Assembly (NCBI RefSeq): GCF_027595985.1
Contig: NC_073313.1
Location: 80,375,994-80,439,993, forward strand
Origin: Sorex araneus
Taxonomy: Eukaryota > Chordata > Mammalia > Eulipotyphla > Soricidae
Length of the DNA stretch: 64,000 nt
Direction: 5' to 3'
Shown: in pieces, positions 22,761 to 34,472 of the stretch
Layout of the letters: every line of letters starts with the position of its first letter
How positions within the stretch are numbered: position 1 is the stretch's first letter
Notes under the pieces: model-generated
Databases searched by the model: none
Seen by the model: only the letters and a program-made list of their open reading frames with translations
Told to the model about the DNA's origin: nothing
Program-made: the position numbers and the translations under genes

Positions 22761-22938
22761 TGGACTGGAGTGATAGTGCAGTGGGTAGAGCATTTGCCTT
22801 GCACGCGGCCAATAGGGACTCAATTCCCAGCATCCCATATTGTCCCCCGAGCACTGCCATGAGTAATTCCTGAGTGCATATGCCAGGAGTAACGCCTGTG
22901 CATCGCCCGGTGTGACCCAAAAAGCAAAAAAAAAAAAA
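22761..22938 (+). mobile_element. SINE-A
   Basis: GGACTGGAGTGATAGTGCAG head, poly(A) run in the tail; TAATCCAGG repeated on either side (about 22750 and 22948). Confidence 0.95.
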
Positions 22939-22954
22939 AATTAATAATAATCCA

Positions 22955-23060
22955 GGGCTGAAAGACAGCTCCATGGAAAGCATGTCCTTTCCACATAGGA
23001 GGTCAGGGTTCAAACCCTACTCAAGCTTGGCAGGAGTGACCCCCAAAGAAAATAAAACAA
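22955..23060 (+). mobile_element. Degraded SINE-A
   Basis: GGGCTGAAAGACAGCTCCAT head and GGTCAGGGTTCAAACCC B box; 3' half partly lost. Confidence 0.7.
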
Positions 23061-23127
23061 AAACTTTATCCAAAGTAAATCTAAACATAAAGAGCAAAAG
23101 CACAGACCCTCTTAAAAGAAACCACAG

Positions 23128-23312
23128 GAGGGGTTGGAGGAATGATGCCAAACACTGAAGCCACACAGGGAAGCCTGGGTTTAACTCCTCTGCACTGCAG
23201 AGTTGCCCGAGTACCATTAAGAGTGATGCCTGAGCACTCCCAGGAGACACTCCTGAGCACTTGAGCTCAGAATAACCCCTGAGCACTACCACATGTGGCT
23301 CAGAAAGCAAAG
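23128..23312 (+). mobile_element. Degraded SINE-A
   Basis: GGGGTTGGAGGAATGATGCC head to CACATGTGGCTCAGAAAGC end. Confidence 0.75.
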
Positions 23313-25590
23313 TAAAAAAGTAAATCCCTTTTTGGGTACAGCCATGTTTGGTGATAAAATCTCCCTTCTTAGATGCATAAACCAAAAGGAAGTAGAGTCA
23401 GAAATGGTTTCAATGTTCAGCAATACCATGTAGTAGTGGAGTGTGGACAGTTCATCAAATGCTTTCTCTACTGACCCATTCTGGGTGACATTTGAAGACA
23501 AAAAGACAGAACATTTGTTAGACAGAAAACTAATTTTGCAGTCTTGGGTTGAGGATAAGACTCATAAAACCCACGATGCTGTGTAAGTCAACTCATCAGT
23601 CTAGAAAAACAACACACAACCTGAACAAGCATCAATGGTGATGAAACTTTCAGTGACACTGAAGGGGAAAGAGTCAAAGGTCTGATAGAGTTAATCTGTC
23701 ATGAGCAAGCAGGGTCAGTGTCCCATGCAGCCAGGCCTCCTTTAAAAGACAAACAGACTGATTTTTGGCAGAAGTCACAGGCCAGACTTATATTGGTGCC
23801 TACTACATCAGCTACATAGAGTTTATTTTTCATAGCATGACTTTTATTTAGTGATGCATTTACTTATTTATTTCTGTTCCCCACTCCCTTCCATATTTTT
23901 GTGGTTGCAATGACTGGCGGTCACACACATTTGGTTCTGTGCTCACAAGTGGGGAGTGGTTTGCACTTCAGTTGTGGTGGTCATGTAAATTTTCAATCAC
24001 ATGCTTGGTTACAGTGCTCACACACATGTAGCTGCTAGAGATCAAGGATCACACACTAGGTAGTGATGCGTGAGATCCCAGAGACGGAAGTATGCCAGAA
24101 TTGCACTTGGAACATGTGCTCGGGGACAAACTCTTGGCTTTGGCCTGATGCTTGTGTGGCACGCAGTTTGCCTTGAGCTATCCTCAGGACTATGTCCTTT
24201 ACTTTATGCTCAGTTCCTGGCAGCAGATTTGTTGGCATGTCTCATGGCAATCTGCAGGGTGTTGGCTGGATAAGCAGCTTACTTGTAGTTTGTCTCCTCA
24301 GAGAACAGACCTTTACTGTGGACAGCTGCATAACACAAACACCCCATCAGCACTCTCACTATGTTTCCACAATTTAGGATGCACAAAAGAGGTGTCTTTA
24401 ATCTGCCCACCTGTATTCTTTCAAATGACAGATCAAAAGTCCTGGCTGTTTGGCAGTAATACCAGAGTCAGTAAAAAAAATCACAATTTTTGCCAAGGGC
24501 AGGATTGGCCAGACTTGAGACACCAGCCTTGAATGGGCAGAAGTGTGGCAACAGTGCAGCCAGGGTTGTTGATTTGGGGAAGAGCTGGGGTGCCAGTCTC
24601 CAGGATGTCACCTGGACTATAGAAACTTTGAGTAGAACACAAGGGCACCCACATTAAATGCTATCACCCGGGTCACCTTTGCAGTGGCTAAGTACGTACT
24701 CAAGGGGAAAATTCCCTCATCCATCCGGATCCATCTTCGGCTGCTGCCGTGGACAAGTCTACAGATGAGTAGGAGAAAAACACCAAATTTAATGATACAT
24801 ATACGAAGAGTTTATGTGGCTATAGATTTTAGAGAAAGTGGACAAAGTTTATATCCTGAGCAAAGTTTATATCCTGAATGGGATAGGATTTGGGGTATCG
24901 GGAAGAGGGGAGTGGTGATTCTCACATGATAGGGAAAGAATGGCTTATGACAAAACCCTGCCTCTCCATGTTTACCCTGCCTTAAGGTGGATTTCTCTGA
25001 TTTAAAAAAAATGCTTTGTTTTCTGGAGATGACCCTATAACCGGGTACGTTTTATTATTTTAGTGTTCATGGTGTAACCTTGAAAGTCCAGTTGCCCAGT
25101 AGCTTGATGGTCAATCAAGAAACTAGGAGAGAAAGAGTTTTAATGTCAGCAAGCTGTCATCTTACAAGATGGTGGACGCACACTGGGCAGCCATCTTGCT
25201 TTCATGTCAACAGAAGGCATGTATATGCAAAAAAGCACTGGGAAGTCTATTTTCAGACAGGAAATGTTGCAGACTGGTGGGCGCCAGGGTGGTCAATAAA
25301 TTTTCTGGTAGCCTGGTCTCTGACGCACGCATGTCCTGATGTAAATCCAAGGGGAAAATCCTGATAAAGGGTCAGCCTACGTGGTAGACTTTTGGGGGAA
25401 GGACAATAAAATGGAAAATGGAACATTCGTTAACATTCTCAGCTGCCATGCTCATAGGAATGTGTTGGTTTAAATGTTGAGCCCAGTTTTTAATTTCTTT
25501 CAAACCAGTTTCAATAATAGCTTCTCCTGAGAGCTATATAGTCTCCATTGCCCTGAGTTCCCCATTCCTGATGACGTATGTTGGAAAAAA
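23313..25590. other. Repeat-poor interval
   Basis: About 2.3 kb with no SINE. Short ORFs (for example 24152-24532 and 24684-24929) show no domain I recognise. Part of 25080-25440 has an LTR-like look (ATCTTACAAGATGGTGGACG, AGCCATCTTGC) but no ends are visible. The longest SINE-free stretch of this window together with 31.7-33.5 kb. Confidence 0.4.
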
Positions 25591-25597
25591 ATCTTTT

Positions 25598-25768
25598 CCA
25601 GGGGCAGTAGTGATAATATAGCAGGAAGGGTGCTTGCTTTGCAAGATGCTGACCCGGGTTTGATCCCAGGCACCCCATAAAGTCCCCGAAACCCTCCAGA
25701 ACTTATTCCTGAGCACAGAGCCAAGAATAAGCCCTGAAGACTTCTGAGTGTGACCCAAAATAAAAACT
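25598..25768 (+). mobile_element. SINE-A, diverged
   Basis: GGGGCAGTAGTGATAATATA head, GGTTTGATCCCAGGCACCCC B box, A-rich end. Confidence 0.85.
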
Positions 25769-26049
25769 AAAAAAAATGAAAAATTTGTTCCAGACATCTA
25801 GGGGGAAGCCAGAACATTTGGGGGAAGACCTAAGACAGCGGCAAGTAGTAGAGAAATGTGTCTGACTCTTTCTTCTCCATTTGTGTCAATGGCCTGAATA
25901 GAAAATGCTGACATTTGATAGCATTGATAGTAGAAAGGTTCAAAACACCAATCTCCTGATAACAAGTTCACAGCCCCAGATTGAATTATCATAGTAATCT
26001 CCATCCACCAACTCACTTGGAAATGTTTCTGTTTCCTCACTGAGTGTTT

Positions 26050-26220
26050 CTTTTTTATTTTTTGGGTCACCTGGCGATGCACAAGGGTTACTTCTGGCTT
26101 TGCACTCAGGGATTTCTCCTGGCAGTGCTCGGGGGACCATATGGGATGCTGGAAATCAAACCCAGGTCGGCCACGTGTATGCCAAATGCCCTACCTGCTG
26201 TGCTATCGCTCTAGCCCCCG
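26050..26220 (-). mobile_element. SINE-A with TSD
   Basis: Reversed copy; TSD CTCACTGAGTGTTT / CTCACTGAGTATTT (26036-26049, 26221-26234). Confidence 0.95.
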
Positions 26221-26326
26221 CTCACTGAGTATTTGATTCAAACTGAATTCAGTTGATCTCTCCCTTCCCTATGGGAACCCAGAGCTCACATATTATCATT
26301 ATCACAATAGATCAGAAGTTTCAGGA

Positions 26327-26328
<2 letters not shown>

Positions 26329-26364
<36 letters not shown>
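26329..26364. repeat. (GT)18 microsatellite
   Basis: Perfect GT dinucleotide run of about 36 bp. Confidence 0.98.
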
Positions 26365-26366
<2 letters not shown>

Positions 26367-26707
26367 GGAAGAAGGGCAAGGGTCACTGGAGGTAATATAT
26401 AGATGTTATTTTTTCCTTCTTATCTCCTAGACTGTGGAAGTGCCTGCAAATTCATTCACCTCAGTGACTACCTCCCTTAGTGCCTCTACTGATTCTTCTT
26501 GCAGGCTCAAATTTTCCTTTTTGTCTCCCCACAGGCCTGAGGTCTACCCTGGATCTCTCAATGTCATTGGCCACCTTTTCGTCCAGTCCTGGGACTGAGT
26601 ACTATGGGGATTCAATGCCCATTTCCTAAGTCATTAAAGTTTGAGTCCCCTACTCTATTACTCCATCACTTTCCTCTGCATACCACATTTCAACACAGAC
26701 TTACCAC
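26365..26707. other. Low-repeat sequence
   Basis: Nothing recognised. Confidence 0.45.
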
Positions 26708-26715
26708 AGATCTTA

Positions 26716-26892
26716 TTTTTTTTTTTGGTTTTTAGGTCACACCTGGCGATGCACAGGGGTTACTCCTGGGTCTGCACTCAGGAATCATTCCTGGCAGTGC
26801 TCAGGGGACCATATGGGATGCTGGGATTTGAACCCGGGTCAGCCGAGTGCAAGGCAAACACCCCACCCTCTATGCTATCACTCCAGCCCCCA
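26716..26892 (-). mobile_element. SINE-A with short TSD
   Basis: Reversed full copy; AGATCTTA at 26708-26715 and 26893-26900. Confidence 0.95.
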
Positions 26893-26944
26893 AGATCTTA
26901 GGACAAATTTTCTCTTTCCTTTATTTTTCAAAAGTGTGTGTAGG

Positions 26945-27130
26945 ATGCAGGTTGGAATGATAATACAGGATTCAAGGCATTTGCCTCACACGCAGCTGAC
27001 CTGAGCACTACATATATTTCCTGACATATGGTCCTCTGAGAATTACCAGGAGTGATTCTTGAGTATTACCAGGAGCGCTCAAGAGCCAGGAGTAACTCTT
27101 GAGCACCACCATATGTGGCCACTGAACACT
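26945..27130 (+). mobile_element. SINE-A, diverged, with internal duplication
   Basis: Head GGTTGGAATGATAATACAGG; the CCAGGAGTGATTCTTGAG unit occurs again about 30 bp later, so the body is partly duplicated. Confidence 0.75.
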
Positions 27131-27189
27131 TCTCTCCAAAAGTGGAATGCAACTCTTATGTGAAAAAAAAAGTTTATAAAAACTAATTT

Positions 27190-27372
27190 TAGGAAGCCAT
27201 AGTGATAGTACAAAGGGAAGAGCACTTACCTTGCATGCAGCTGACCCAGGCTTGATCCCGGGCACCCCATATGGCATCCTGAGCTTCACCAGGAATGATC
27301 CCTGTATGAAGAGCCAGGATTAATCCCTGAGCACCCCAGGTATTCCCCCCCACCAGTCCAAACAAACAAAAG
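27190..27372 (+). mobile_element. SINE-A, diverged
   Basis: AGGAAGCCATAGTGATAGTA head, CTTGATCCCGGGCACCCC B box. Confidence 0.85.
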
Positions 27373-27439
27373 GTACTTTATGGGTCAGATATTCAGTAAA
27401 GTGAGTTCAGTTAGGATAAAGAAGAGGAGACTATTACAA

Positions 27440-27745
27440 AGATAATGGGAAATGATCACTGTGGCCAAGAACTGAGTGCTGAAAGTAGGTAAAGGGATAT
27501 ACATGATAACTTTCCAGTACCTGTACTGCAAACCATAATGCCCCCAGGAGGAGAGAGAGAGAGAGGAGAGACATAAAGGCAGCTGATGGGAGTGGGGGGT
27601 TGAATCGGGGACATTGGTGGCGGGAAATATACACTGGTGAAGAGACCAGTGTTGGAACACTGTTTAACTGAAATTTAGCCTTGAACTAGTTTGTAACTGC
27701 GTATTGCACGGTGATTTAATTTTAAAAAATTAAAAATAAATACAA
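27440..27745 (+). mobile_element. L1 3' UTR fragment
   Basis: CAAACCATAATGCCCCCAGG, GGGGACATTGGTGGCGGG and GCACGGTGATTTAATTTT blocks of the L1 3' end in order. Confidence 0.85.
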
Positions 27746-27764
27746 CAGCAAAAAAATAGTATAA

Positions 27765-28022
27765 AGGTTGAGGCAGATAGATGCTTTCCATGTAGCAGGA
27801 AGGCTCTGGTTCAGTTCTGTGCAGTGCATGAGCCACCACCCCAAGTATTGTCAGTTTCAACTTGGAGGATTCCCCCAGCATCACAGTGAGAGGGTGAGGC
27901 AGGCCCCAACTAATTTCATTGTACTCTGGTAGCACCACATCTTTGGGCGTAGTGAAGTGTCCCAGAATCACCAGGAGTGTCTCCAGGACTCCTGAGCACC
28001 ACTGAACAGACGCTCCTAAAAT
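27765..28022 (+). mobile_element. Degraded SINE-A copies
   Basis: AGGTTGAGGCAGATAGATGC head and CCAGAATCACCAGGAGTGTC further on; the 258-bp length suggests two overlapping old copies. Confidence 0.5.
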
Positions 28023-28039
28023 ATAAAATTTAAATTCTT

Positions 28040-28205
28040 TACTTTTATTTTTCTGTTTTCTGGACCACACCCGGCAGTGTTCAGGGGATCCTCCTGGCTC
28101 AGTGTTCAGCAGTCATTTCTGGTGGCACTTGGGATGGTACCATGTACCAGGGATTGAATGTGGGCCCCTGCATGTAAAGAGCATGTTGGACTCTCTCCTC
28201 ATCTC
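28040..28205 (-). mobile_element. Degraded SINE-A
   Basis: Reversed; GGACCACACCCGGCAGTGTT start, CCAGGGATTGAATGTGGGCC B box. Confidence 0.8.
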
Positions 28206-28312
28206 CATAAAGCATTTTCATAAACAAATTGTGGCAGTATTACTGAAAAGGAAACAGAACAGAAAATAGTGTGCATGATAATCTGGTGAAATAGGGTACT
28301 CTTTTATTCTTT

Positions 28313-28485
28313 TTTTTTTTTTGCTTTTTGGGTCACACCTGGCGATGCACAGGGTTACTCCTGGCTCTGCACTCAGGAATTACTCCTGGCAGTGCTCAGG
28401 GGACCATATGGGATGCTGGGAATTGAACCCGGGTCGGCCGCGTGCAAGGCAAATGCCCTACCCGTTGTGCTATTGCTCCAGCCCC
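28313..28485 (-). mobile_element. SINE-A with TSD
   Basis: Reversed full-length copy; exact TSD ACTCTTTTATTCTTT at 28298-28312 and 28486-28500. Confidence 0.97.
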
Positions 28486-28737
28486 ACTCTTTTATTCTTT
28501 AGAGGCTGAGATCCTAGTAGAGAAGGAAAGGGGCATTGGGGTGTTGAGGGAAATAGCTATTCTTTAATTGTGAACAAAGCTTTTTTACTTTCAATTTGAG
28601 AGCTACCCTTTTGGTAACCATAATCATGTTCCCTTTTCATTAGGGTTATAGAACTGGGGGTCCCAGGGTCATGATAATATCACTGTCACTACCATATCCC
28701 TTCTTCTGCCCATCCAGAAGAGAGGGATCAAGAACTG

Positions 28738-28885
28738 AGGTGTCTGAGAAATAGTACAGTGGTTAATGTGCTTGCCTTGCATGCATCAGTATCAATCCCT
28801 GCACCCCAGATGGTCTTCCGCTAGGAGTTAAACCTGAGCACAGAGTCATGAGTAAGCCCTGATCCCAGCAGGTGTACCCACCACC
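28738..28885 (+). mobile_element. Degraded SINE-A
   Basis: GTGTCTGAGAAATAGTACAG head, AGTATCAATCCCTGCACCCC B box. Confidence 0.75.
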
Positions 28886-28959
28886 ATGCACTGCCCCAAA
28901 AAATGGGTAAAGAGGGGGTGGTGAGAAGTCTCCAAGGTCTGGAGGCAGAAGGCAGGGTT

Positions 28960-29060
28960 GGATTCTGGTATTGCATGATCCCCCGGAGCACTTCCAGGAA
29001 AAACTCTCTGCCCCCACCTGTCTCCCCCATTGCTGTATGAGTGGCCCAAAATACAATAAG
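28960..29060 (+). mobile_element. SINE-A 3' fragment
   Basis: ATTGCATGATCCCCCGGAGC to GAGTGGCCCAAAATAC; head missing. Confidence 0.5.
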
Positions 29061-29084
29061 CAAAAAGTTAGGGGCCAGAGAGAT

Positions 29085-29515
29085 CACTGTCACTGTCATC
29101 ACGGACACCAGTAACATCTCTATTCCTCCCAGCCATGAGATTTTAGCAGCCTCTCCTTACTTGTCTTTCCCAACAATTGGAGGCTCTTTCAGGGTCAGGA
29201 GAATGAGACCTATCATTACTGTTTTTGGCATATTGAATAAGTCATGGGTATCTTGCCTATATATATATATATACATATATATGTATATATTACTTTCTAT
29301 GATTTGTTGCCTACTGTCTGAACTCCATCAAATATGGTGTGGTAATTATGGAAAATGAGTAGGAAGCAAGGTCTGGAAAGTGGCCTGGAGCATGGCGGTG
29401 GTTGGGTAGTGAAGGTCTTGGGGGCTGGGTCCCTTGGGGTGGGGAGGATTCTCACCCGCCCCCCTCTGGGGTGCCCCGAGTGAATACAGCCTGGCACAGA
29501 GTCCCTGGAATAGGA
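29085..29515 (-). mobile_element. Composite C, mosaic copy with AT-rich insert
   Basis: Begins as the reversed C1 3' half (CACTGTCACTGTCATC, GGGTCAGGAGAATGAGACC). It then has a TATATATACATATATATG tract and AACTCCATCAAATATGGTG, which is a C2 block (compare 46415-46440). It ends with the GC-rich head (GCATGGCGGTGGTTGGG). One copy thus links the two 3' architectures. Confidence 0.7.
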
Positions 29516-29529
29516 CATTTTTTCTAAAT

Positions 29530-29707
29530 TTTTTTTTTTTGCTTTTTTGGGTCACACCTGGCGATGCACAGGGGTTACTCCTGGCTCTGCACTCAGGAAT
29601 TACCCCTGGCCATGCTCAGGGGACCATATGGGATGCTGGGATTTGAACCCGGGTTGGCCGCGTGCAAGGCAAATGCCCTACCCGCTGTGCTATCTCTCCA
29701 GCCCCCC
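29530..29707 (-). mobile_element. SINE-A, near consensus
   Basis: Reversed full copy directly after the composite element; short flanking TCTAAA repeats. Confidence 0.95.
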
Positions 29708-30355
29708 TCTAAAATATTTTTAATAGATTAAAATATTGAATTCTTTGTAACCTTGGATTACTTAGTAAACTTCTTGAGAATTTTGCTTTGTATCTCTATC
29801 TCTATATCTCTATATTCAATTCAGTTCAACAAATGCTCATTGAGTGCCATGTTACAGGTTCAATGCTTTCACATACCAGAGGATTATGTCACAGCTTCTT
29901 TGCTTTCTACTAGAATTGTTTTCATAGAAAAAAATGACTTACTGAATACCTGAGCTTGAGAATCAATTCATAAAATGTACAAATGCACAATAAAAGTATG
30001 ATGTGACATCAGGCACATCCACCAGATCTCTGGAGCTCTAGCTTCTGTGTAGCAAGCACAGTTGTGAGTGTGCAGTCAGGTGTTTCTTTTAACCACAGGT
30101 TAGTAATGGGCAACAGGATGAGTGGTTGGGAAAGGAACTGGGTACTAAGCAGAGGGTAACCAGAACAGGTGAGAACCTAGCACTCACCTCTAAATTCAGC
30201 GTGCAGAATAAAACCTACCTTCAGGGAGTAAGGACCTCTGCTTTCTGCCTTTCTACTCTCACACAAGATTTTTAAGAGCAATGCTTATCTGGGAAACATT
30301 ATCATCAGCTTAACTGAGCTGATACATCCAAGCCACAGTCAAAAGCCCAATTAAA
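29708..30355. other. Low-repeat sequence
   Basis: Nothing recognised apart from a short ATCTCTAT repeat patch near 29790. Confidence 0.45.
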
Positions 30356-30359
30356 ACGG

Positions 30360-30440
30360 CAGCACTGTAGTTGTTCATCAATTTGCTCAGGGGCCAGAGA
30401 GATAGCATGAGTAGTTAGGAATGCAAGCACTGGCTTCTCT
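30360..30440. mobile_element. SINE-B tail stub joined to a SINE head
   Basis: GTTGTTCATCAATTTGCTC (reversed SINE-B 3' end) is followed at 30384 by GGGGCCAGAGAGATAGCATG (forward head). Same fold-back logic as 2450-2726, but truncated. Confidence 0.5.
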
Positions 30441-31399
30441 GAGTCTCTCCTCACTTAGGTTGCTCACTAGAAATACTTGGATAATGACCGCTTCTAGACA
30501 CCCAAAGGCTCATCCCTAGAATAATCCTAAATCCCCCTTAAATTACCTGCCTAAAAACTCAAGACTGCCAAAAGAATGTAATGTTTGTACCAGCACTAAC
30601 ACTTGAACATAGGGCTTCAGTCTCCTAGTCTCTGTTCTCTGTGGGAGGTAGGGCCAATTAATAAACTCAGGTGGGGTGTAGGGGAACAAGCCCCCTTTCT
30701 TCGATTCCAGCTTTTCTAATTTTTCACTTCTCCCACTCTGTGAAGTTTCCACTAACTCCCCTCCTTGCCTCTTCATTCTCCCTTAAAATTCCCAGTGGAC
30801 TCAGTACAAATGGAAGTTGATTTCATTTTTGGGGAAAATTTTTCCTTCTTGTTGCAAAAAAAATTATTGATTAAAATCTGTCCTCCGCTACTATTACTAA
30901 TGTCTGGTTTTGATACTATCACTATTAACCACCTATTTAAAAGTCAGGCCGATACTGTCATGGAAATGGTGCAAGAAGGTACTGTTTTCCGTTTCCACCC
31001 AAAGTGAAAAAATGAGGAAAAATGAATTTGTTGGAAGCATTAATAGGAAGGAACCAGGACCTTGTTTTTGCTCCCAATACAGCTAATTTCTTCACTGTTG
31101 CTATGAAACAGCATTGATGGGGAAAAAATTTAATGTGTAGTTGTGAAAAAAGCATGTCCTTCTCAATCAATAAAAATGTTCCAGACATGTCTGTTTATGA
31201 TAGAGACACCCCAGCACATAATTCAGGTAGAAGGGAATGTTCTGAAGGTAGAGTTGTTGCAGACAGGAAGAGAGGGAGCCCTGGCACTGCATTTTTGGGA
31301 AAGGGGTGTCTGAAACCTAAACCATCCCAAATGCATGGAGGCCTTGGACCCAAAAGGCATTATCTCAGGAACCCGGAAATCCATTGAAATGCAGAATTT
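30441..31399. other. Repeat-poor interval
   Basis: No repeat or domain recognised. Short ORFs at 30543-30776 and 30765-31007 show no family signature. Confidence 0.4.
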
Positions 31400-31575
31400 C
31401 AGGGTCTAGAAAAGGTGGATTCCTGGGAAGAGCGACTCAGAGTAGGAACAAAGGCCATGTGATGAATATCAAAAGACCTTCAACTGCTCCAGGCTCACCC
31501 CCTAGGCAACCACGCTAGCAACAGATTGGGGTGGGGGTGGGGGGAATGTGTTTGGGAAAACTATAAACTCACTCT
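31400..31575 (+). mobile_element. LTR fragment, same family as 15575-15910
   Basis: GGCAACCACGCTAGCAACA followed by GGGAAAACTATAAAC is the reverse complement arrangement of the GTTGCTAGGG and TATAAAAG blocks at 15850-15890 and 42215-42290. It breaks off just after the TATA box. Confidence 0.5.
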
Positions 31576-31576
31576 G

Positions 31577-31702
31577 CAAAGGCAGAGCCTGGCAAGCTAC
31601 CTGTGGCATAATTGATATGTCAAAAACAGTAACAAGTCTCACAATGGAGACATTATTGGTACCCGCTTGAGCAAATTGGTAAGCAACGGGATGACAGTGA
31701 CT
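31577..31702 (+). mobile_element. SINE-B, 3' half
   Basis: GCAGAGCCTGGCAAGCTACC to AACGGGATGACAGTGACT; head absent. Confidence 0.9.
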
Positions 31703-33470
31703 CTGTGAGAGCTAATTCTTGGCTCCCCAGAATGGGGAGTGGATGGCGTCTCCACCTGAGAGGTGTACCATTCTCCCATCCTCTCCTCTCTGCAGAAGCC
31801 CTTGCTTTCTCTTGACCACAGATCCTTATCTACCTTCTTTTTCTTCCCTTCATTTCCCCAATACAGTTGTTACGCTTCACTATTCTGTTATCTCCTCCAA
31901 AAATTCTTTTCTCCGAGGAGGGAAAGAGGATGGACCCCAAAAGCCTGGGTAAGATTTAGGACTGACTTTACTTTTCTGCAAAGTGCAATTCCTTGCTCCA
32001 GCCTTAGCCTACTGGCTCCCTGAGAAATCGGATGGCAAGGATCATCTCAAACACCATGCACGAGTGGATTTCAGACACAGTTTGATGGCTACCTCGTGGG
32101 GCTGGTGGGACTTGAGCATCTAGGTAGTGAAGGGGCTCAAGGCAGACTTTCATCAGTCCTAGATTTCCTAGCACTTCCCCAGGCGACCGAGGTGGATAGA
32201 CAGGGAAGCAGTAAATGTCCTTCTTAAGGCTGCTGACTGCCTCTCTTTCCCCCACTTCACATAAGCTGACCAGAGAACCCTGCTCCTCGGTTGGTGGAGT
32301 CTACCAGGCAACAGAGCCAACCACTCGGAGCACATCTTGTCTCCCATTAACTAAGGAATTTAAGGGGAAAGTAGTGATGGGAAAGGTTATAAGGGAAGTA
32401 TTTCGGAGGCCAGAGGTTTCCTCATTCATTACAAGTTTTCCACAAAGAAGATATAGACTGCATTGTTAGATAACTTCTTTCCAGGGTTCAAGGCTCCTGC
32501 ACATGTGAGTCTGTATAAGGAGGGAAGGAGAGTTCAGGGTTTCTGCTAGGGATTTGGGGCTATTGTTTCTGCTCCTGCCTCTTTATAAAGATTGCCTGAC
32601 CTTGCATGCCACTCTGTGTGTGAAAAAGAGTGAAAGAGAGAGAGCGAGAGAGCAAGCCGGGTGAGAGTAGCAGGGAGGGCAGGGAGGGAGAGAAAGGGGA
32701 CATAATAGAGAGTATATATCTGAAGCCTGCTTTTGTGTTGAGATAGGGAATCTGCTTCCTATTAGTACACGGACATGTCAACATTTCACAGTTGCCGATC
32801 CAGAGAGAATAGCGCAATAGTTGAGCTGTAGGATATTATCACTATGGTAGCAAGCTTTTCATCAGCTTCCCTTTAGCCCTGCTAACCTCAAACAAAAGCA
32901 ATCAGTTATTTAAACAACAAAATAGGGTGTATTCAGAAATAACAGAAAAGATGGGAGGTTTACAATAGTACATTCATGGCAGGGCCCACTTACACTTCCT
33001 GGAACCCATGGCTAACAAGCTCCTATATATAATCATTGGGGGAAGTGCACTCTCATCTCCCTTAGAGATGGAAAGGGCATCACCTCCCGTGGGAGAGGCA
33101 AGGCATTCTGGATCATGTAGTTTCATGCATGGCCACTCAATAGCCTCCAGGCTTCATTTAAATCAAAGCAGAACACAGTAGCAAGGGGAGGGTGGGGGGG
33201 TCAATATTCAACTTTCTCAGTTGTCAAAAAGCTTATCACTTACTCTATTATCCACTACCCTGTTTCTCTCCTCTCTAATACCTCGCCTACTCCATAACTA
33301 CTTGTGTACCAGATCATGTAGTCTTTGGCATGACTCATCTCCCTAGAACATAATGGGGGAGAGTGTAGAACAAATAAGCAATGGTCAATAAGACATCTCT
33401 TTTACATTTGTTTATGTGGTAGAATTTAAAGCAATTATGATATAATGTTATTTAAATTTTTTTTAAGTTT
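31703..33470. other. Repeat-poor interval
   Basis: About 1.8 kb without SINE or L1. A GAGA-rich patch lies near 32625-32700. ORFs at 31719-31952, 31763-32023 and 32215-32469 show no recognised domain. Confidence 0.4.
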
Positions 33471-33482
33471 TCATTTATTTAT

Positions 33483-33735
33483 GGGCTGGAGCCATAGCAC
33501 AGCGGTAGGGCATTTATTTGCCTTGCACGCGGCTGACCTGGGTTCAATTCCGCCACCCTTCTCGGAGAGCCTGCCAAGCTACCGAGAGTATCTCGCCTGC
33601 ACTGCAGAGCCTGGCAAGCTACCGTGGCATATTCAATATGCCAAAAACAGTAACAACACGTCTCACAATGGAGACGTTACTGGTGCCCGCTTGAGCAAAT
33701 CGATGAACAACGGTATGGCAGTGGCAGTGGCAGGG
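33483..33735 (+). mobile_element. SINE-B, full length
   Basis: GGGCTGGAGCCATAGCACAG head through to the (GCAGTG)-type tail TATGGCAGTGGCAGTGGCAG. ATTTAT on both sides is a weak TSD. Confidence 0.95.
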
Positions 33736-34316
33736 ATTTATCAGACTGTAAAAGATTGCAAAAGAGATCACAGGATTTGCATTCTCTCACAATCTAGGCA
33801 AGGTTTCCTCTATCTGAAAAAGTAATGTATCCCAAACTGAAAAAGATTAGAAAACATTGGAATCAGCAAGTCCTTTTTAGATCACTGATAACGAAAACCA
33901 AGAAACCTAGTGTGGGCTCAGGGGAGCAGGATTTGCCACCTCAAATTTATGTCTCTTAAAAGAATACTTGGAACGATTTTTGAGTAAAATATATGAAAAC
34001 TGAGAAAAAGTTACCCTTAGGTAAGATACAGTTACACTAATAAGGAAAATCTTCATTTGCAAATGTCTCATTTGGTACCAGAATGAAGAGGTTGACAAAG
34101 TCTCTAGAAAACCTTAACAAAGGAGAAGACAGAGAACTAAATCTACAAGACAATTTTACTTTTGTTTACTGTGCTTTTCCTAATCTTCCCTTTATTTACT
34201 CAGCTTTTCCTAAGACCTTGCAATTCTGAGGGGAACAGGGGCTCAAAACATCTTTTTGTATTTACTTGCAAAAGCTATTTAAAATGGTACCTCATGCCAT
34301 TTGAGAAAGTTACTCA
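33736..34316. other. Low-repeat sequence
   Basis: Nothing recognised. Confidence 0.45.
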
Positions 34317-34472
34317 TTTTTCTCGTAATTTCCAACATAGGCAATAGGTCTAAATGTTCCTAACTTGCTTCTTTCCTGTTATTCTATTTTGCTGTTTTTC
34401 TCGTAATTTCCAACATAGGCAATAGGTCTAAATGTTCCTAACTTGCTTCTTTCCTGTTATTCTATTTTGCTG
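34317..34472 (+). repeat. Exact 78-bp tandem duplication
   Basis: Copies 34317-34394 and 34395-34472 are identical by eye along their full length (each begins TTTTTCTCGTAATTTCC and ends TATTTTGCTG). Confidence 0.95.

Noticed and set aside
22209..22838. 209-residue minus-strand ORF
   Set aside because: It runs through three consecutive SINE copies in reverse; the repeated LGSHP/GYSWLCTQ-like peptides are SINE translations that recur across the window.
22343..23312. Regularly spaced SINE copies as a CRISPR-like array
   Set aside because: Units are about 170 bp, diverged, with pol III boxes and A-rich tails; the genome is mammalian.
24152..24929. ORFs at 24152-24532 and 24684-24929 as exons
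   Set aside because: No recognised domain, no splice-site pattern I can defend, no neighbouring coding block.
25080..25440. LTR in the repeat-poor interval
   Set aside because: Some LTR-like words but no TG...CA ends, TSD, or second copy in the window; left as undetermined.
33483..33735. A functional tRNA gene in the SINE head
   Set aside because: Only A- and B-box similarity is present; no cloverleaf or anticodon arm folds by eye, and a SINE body follows.
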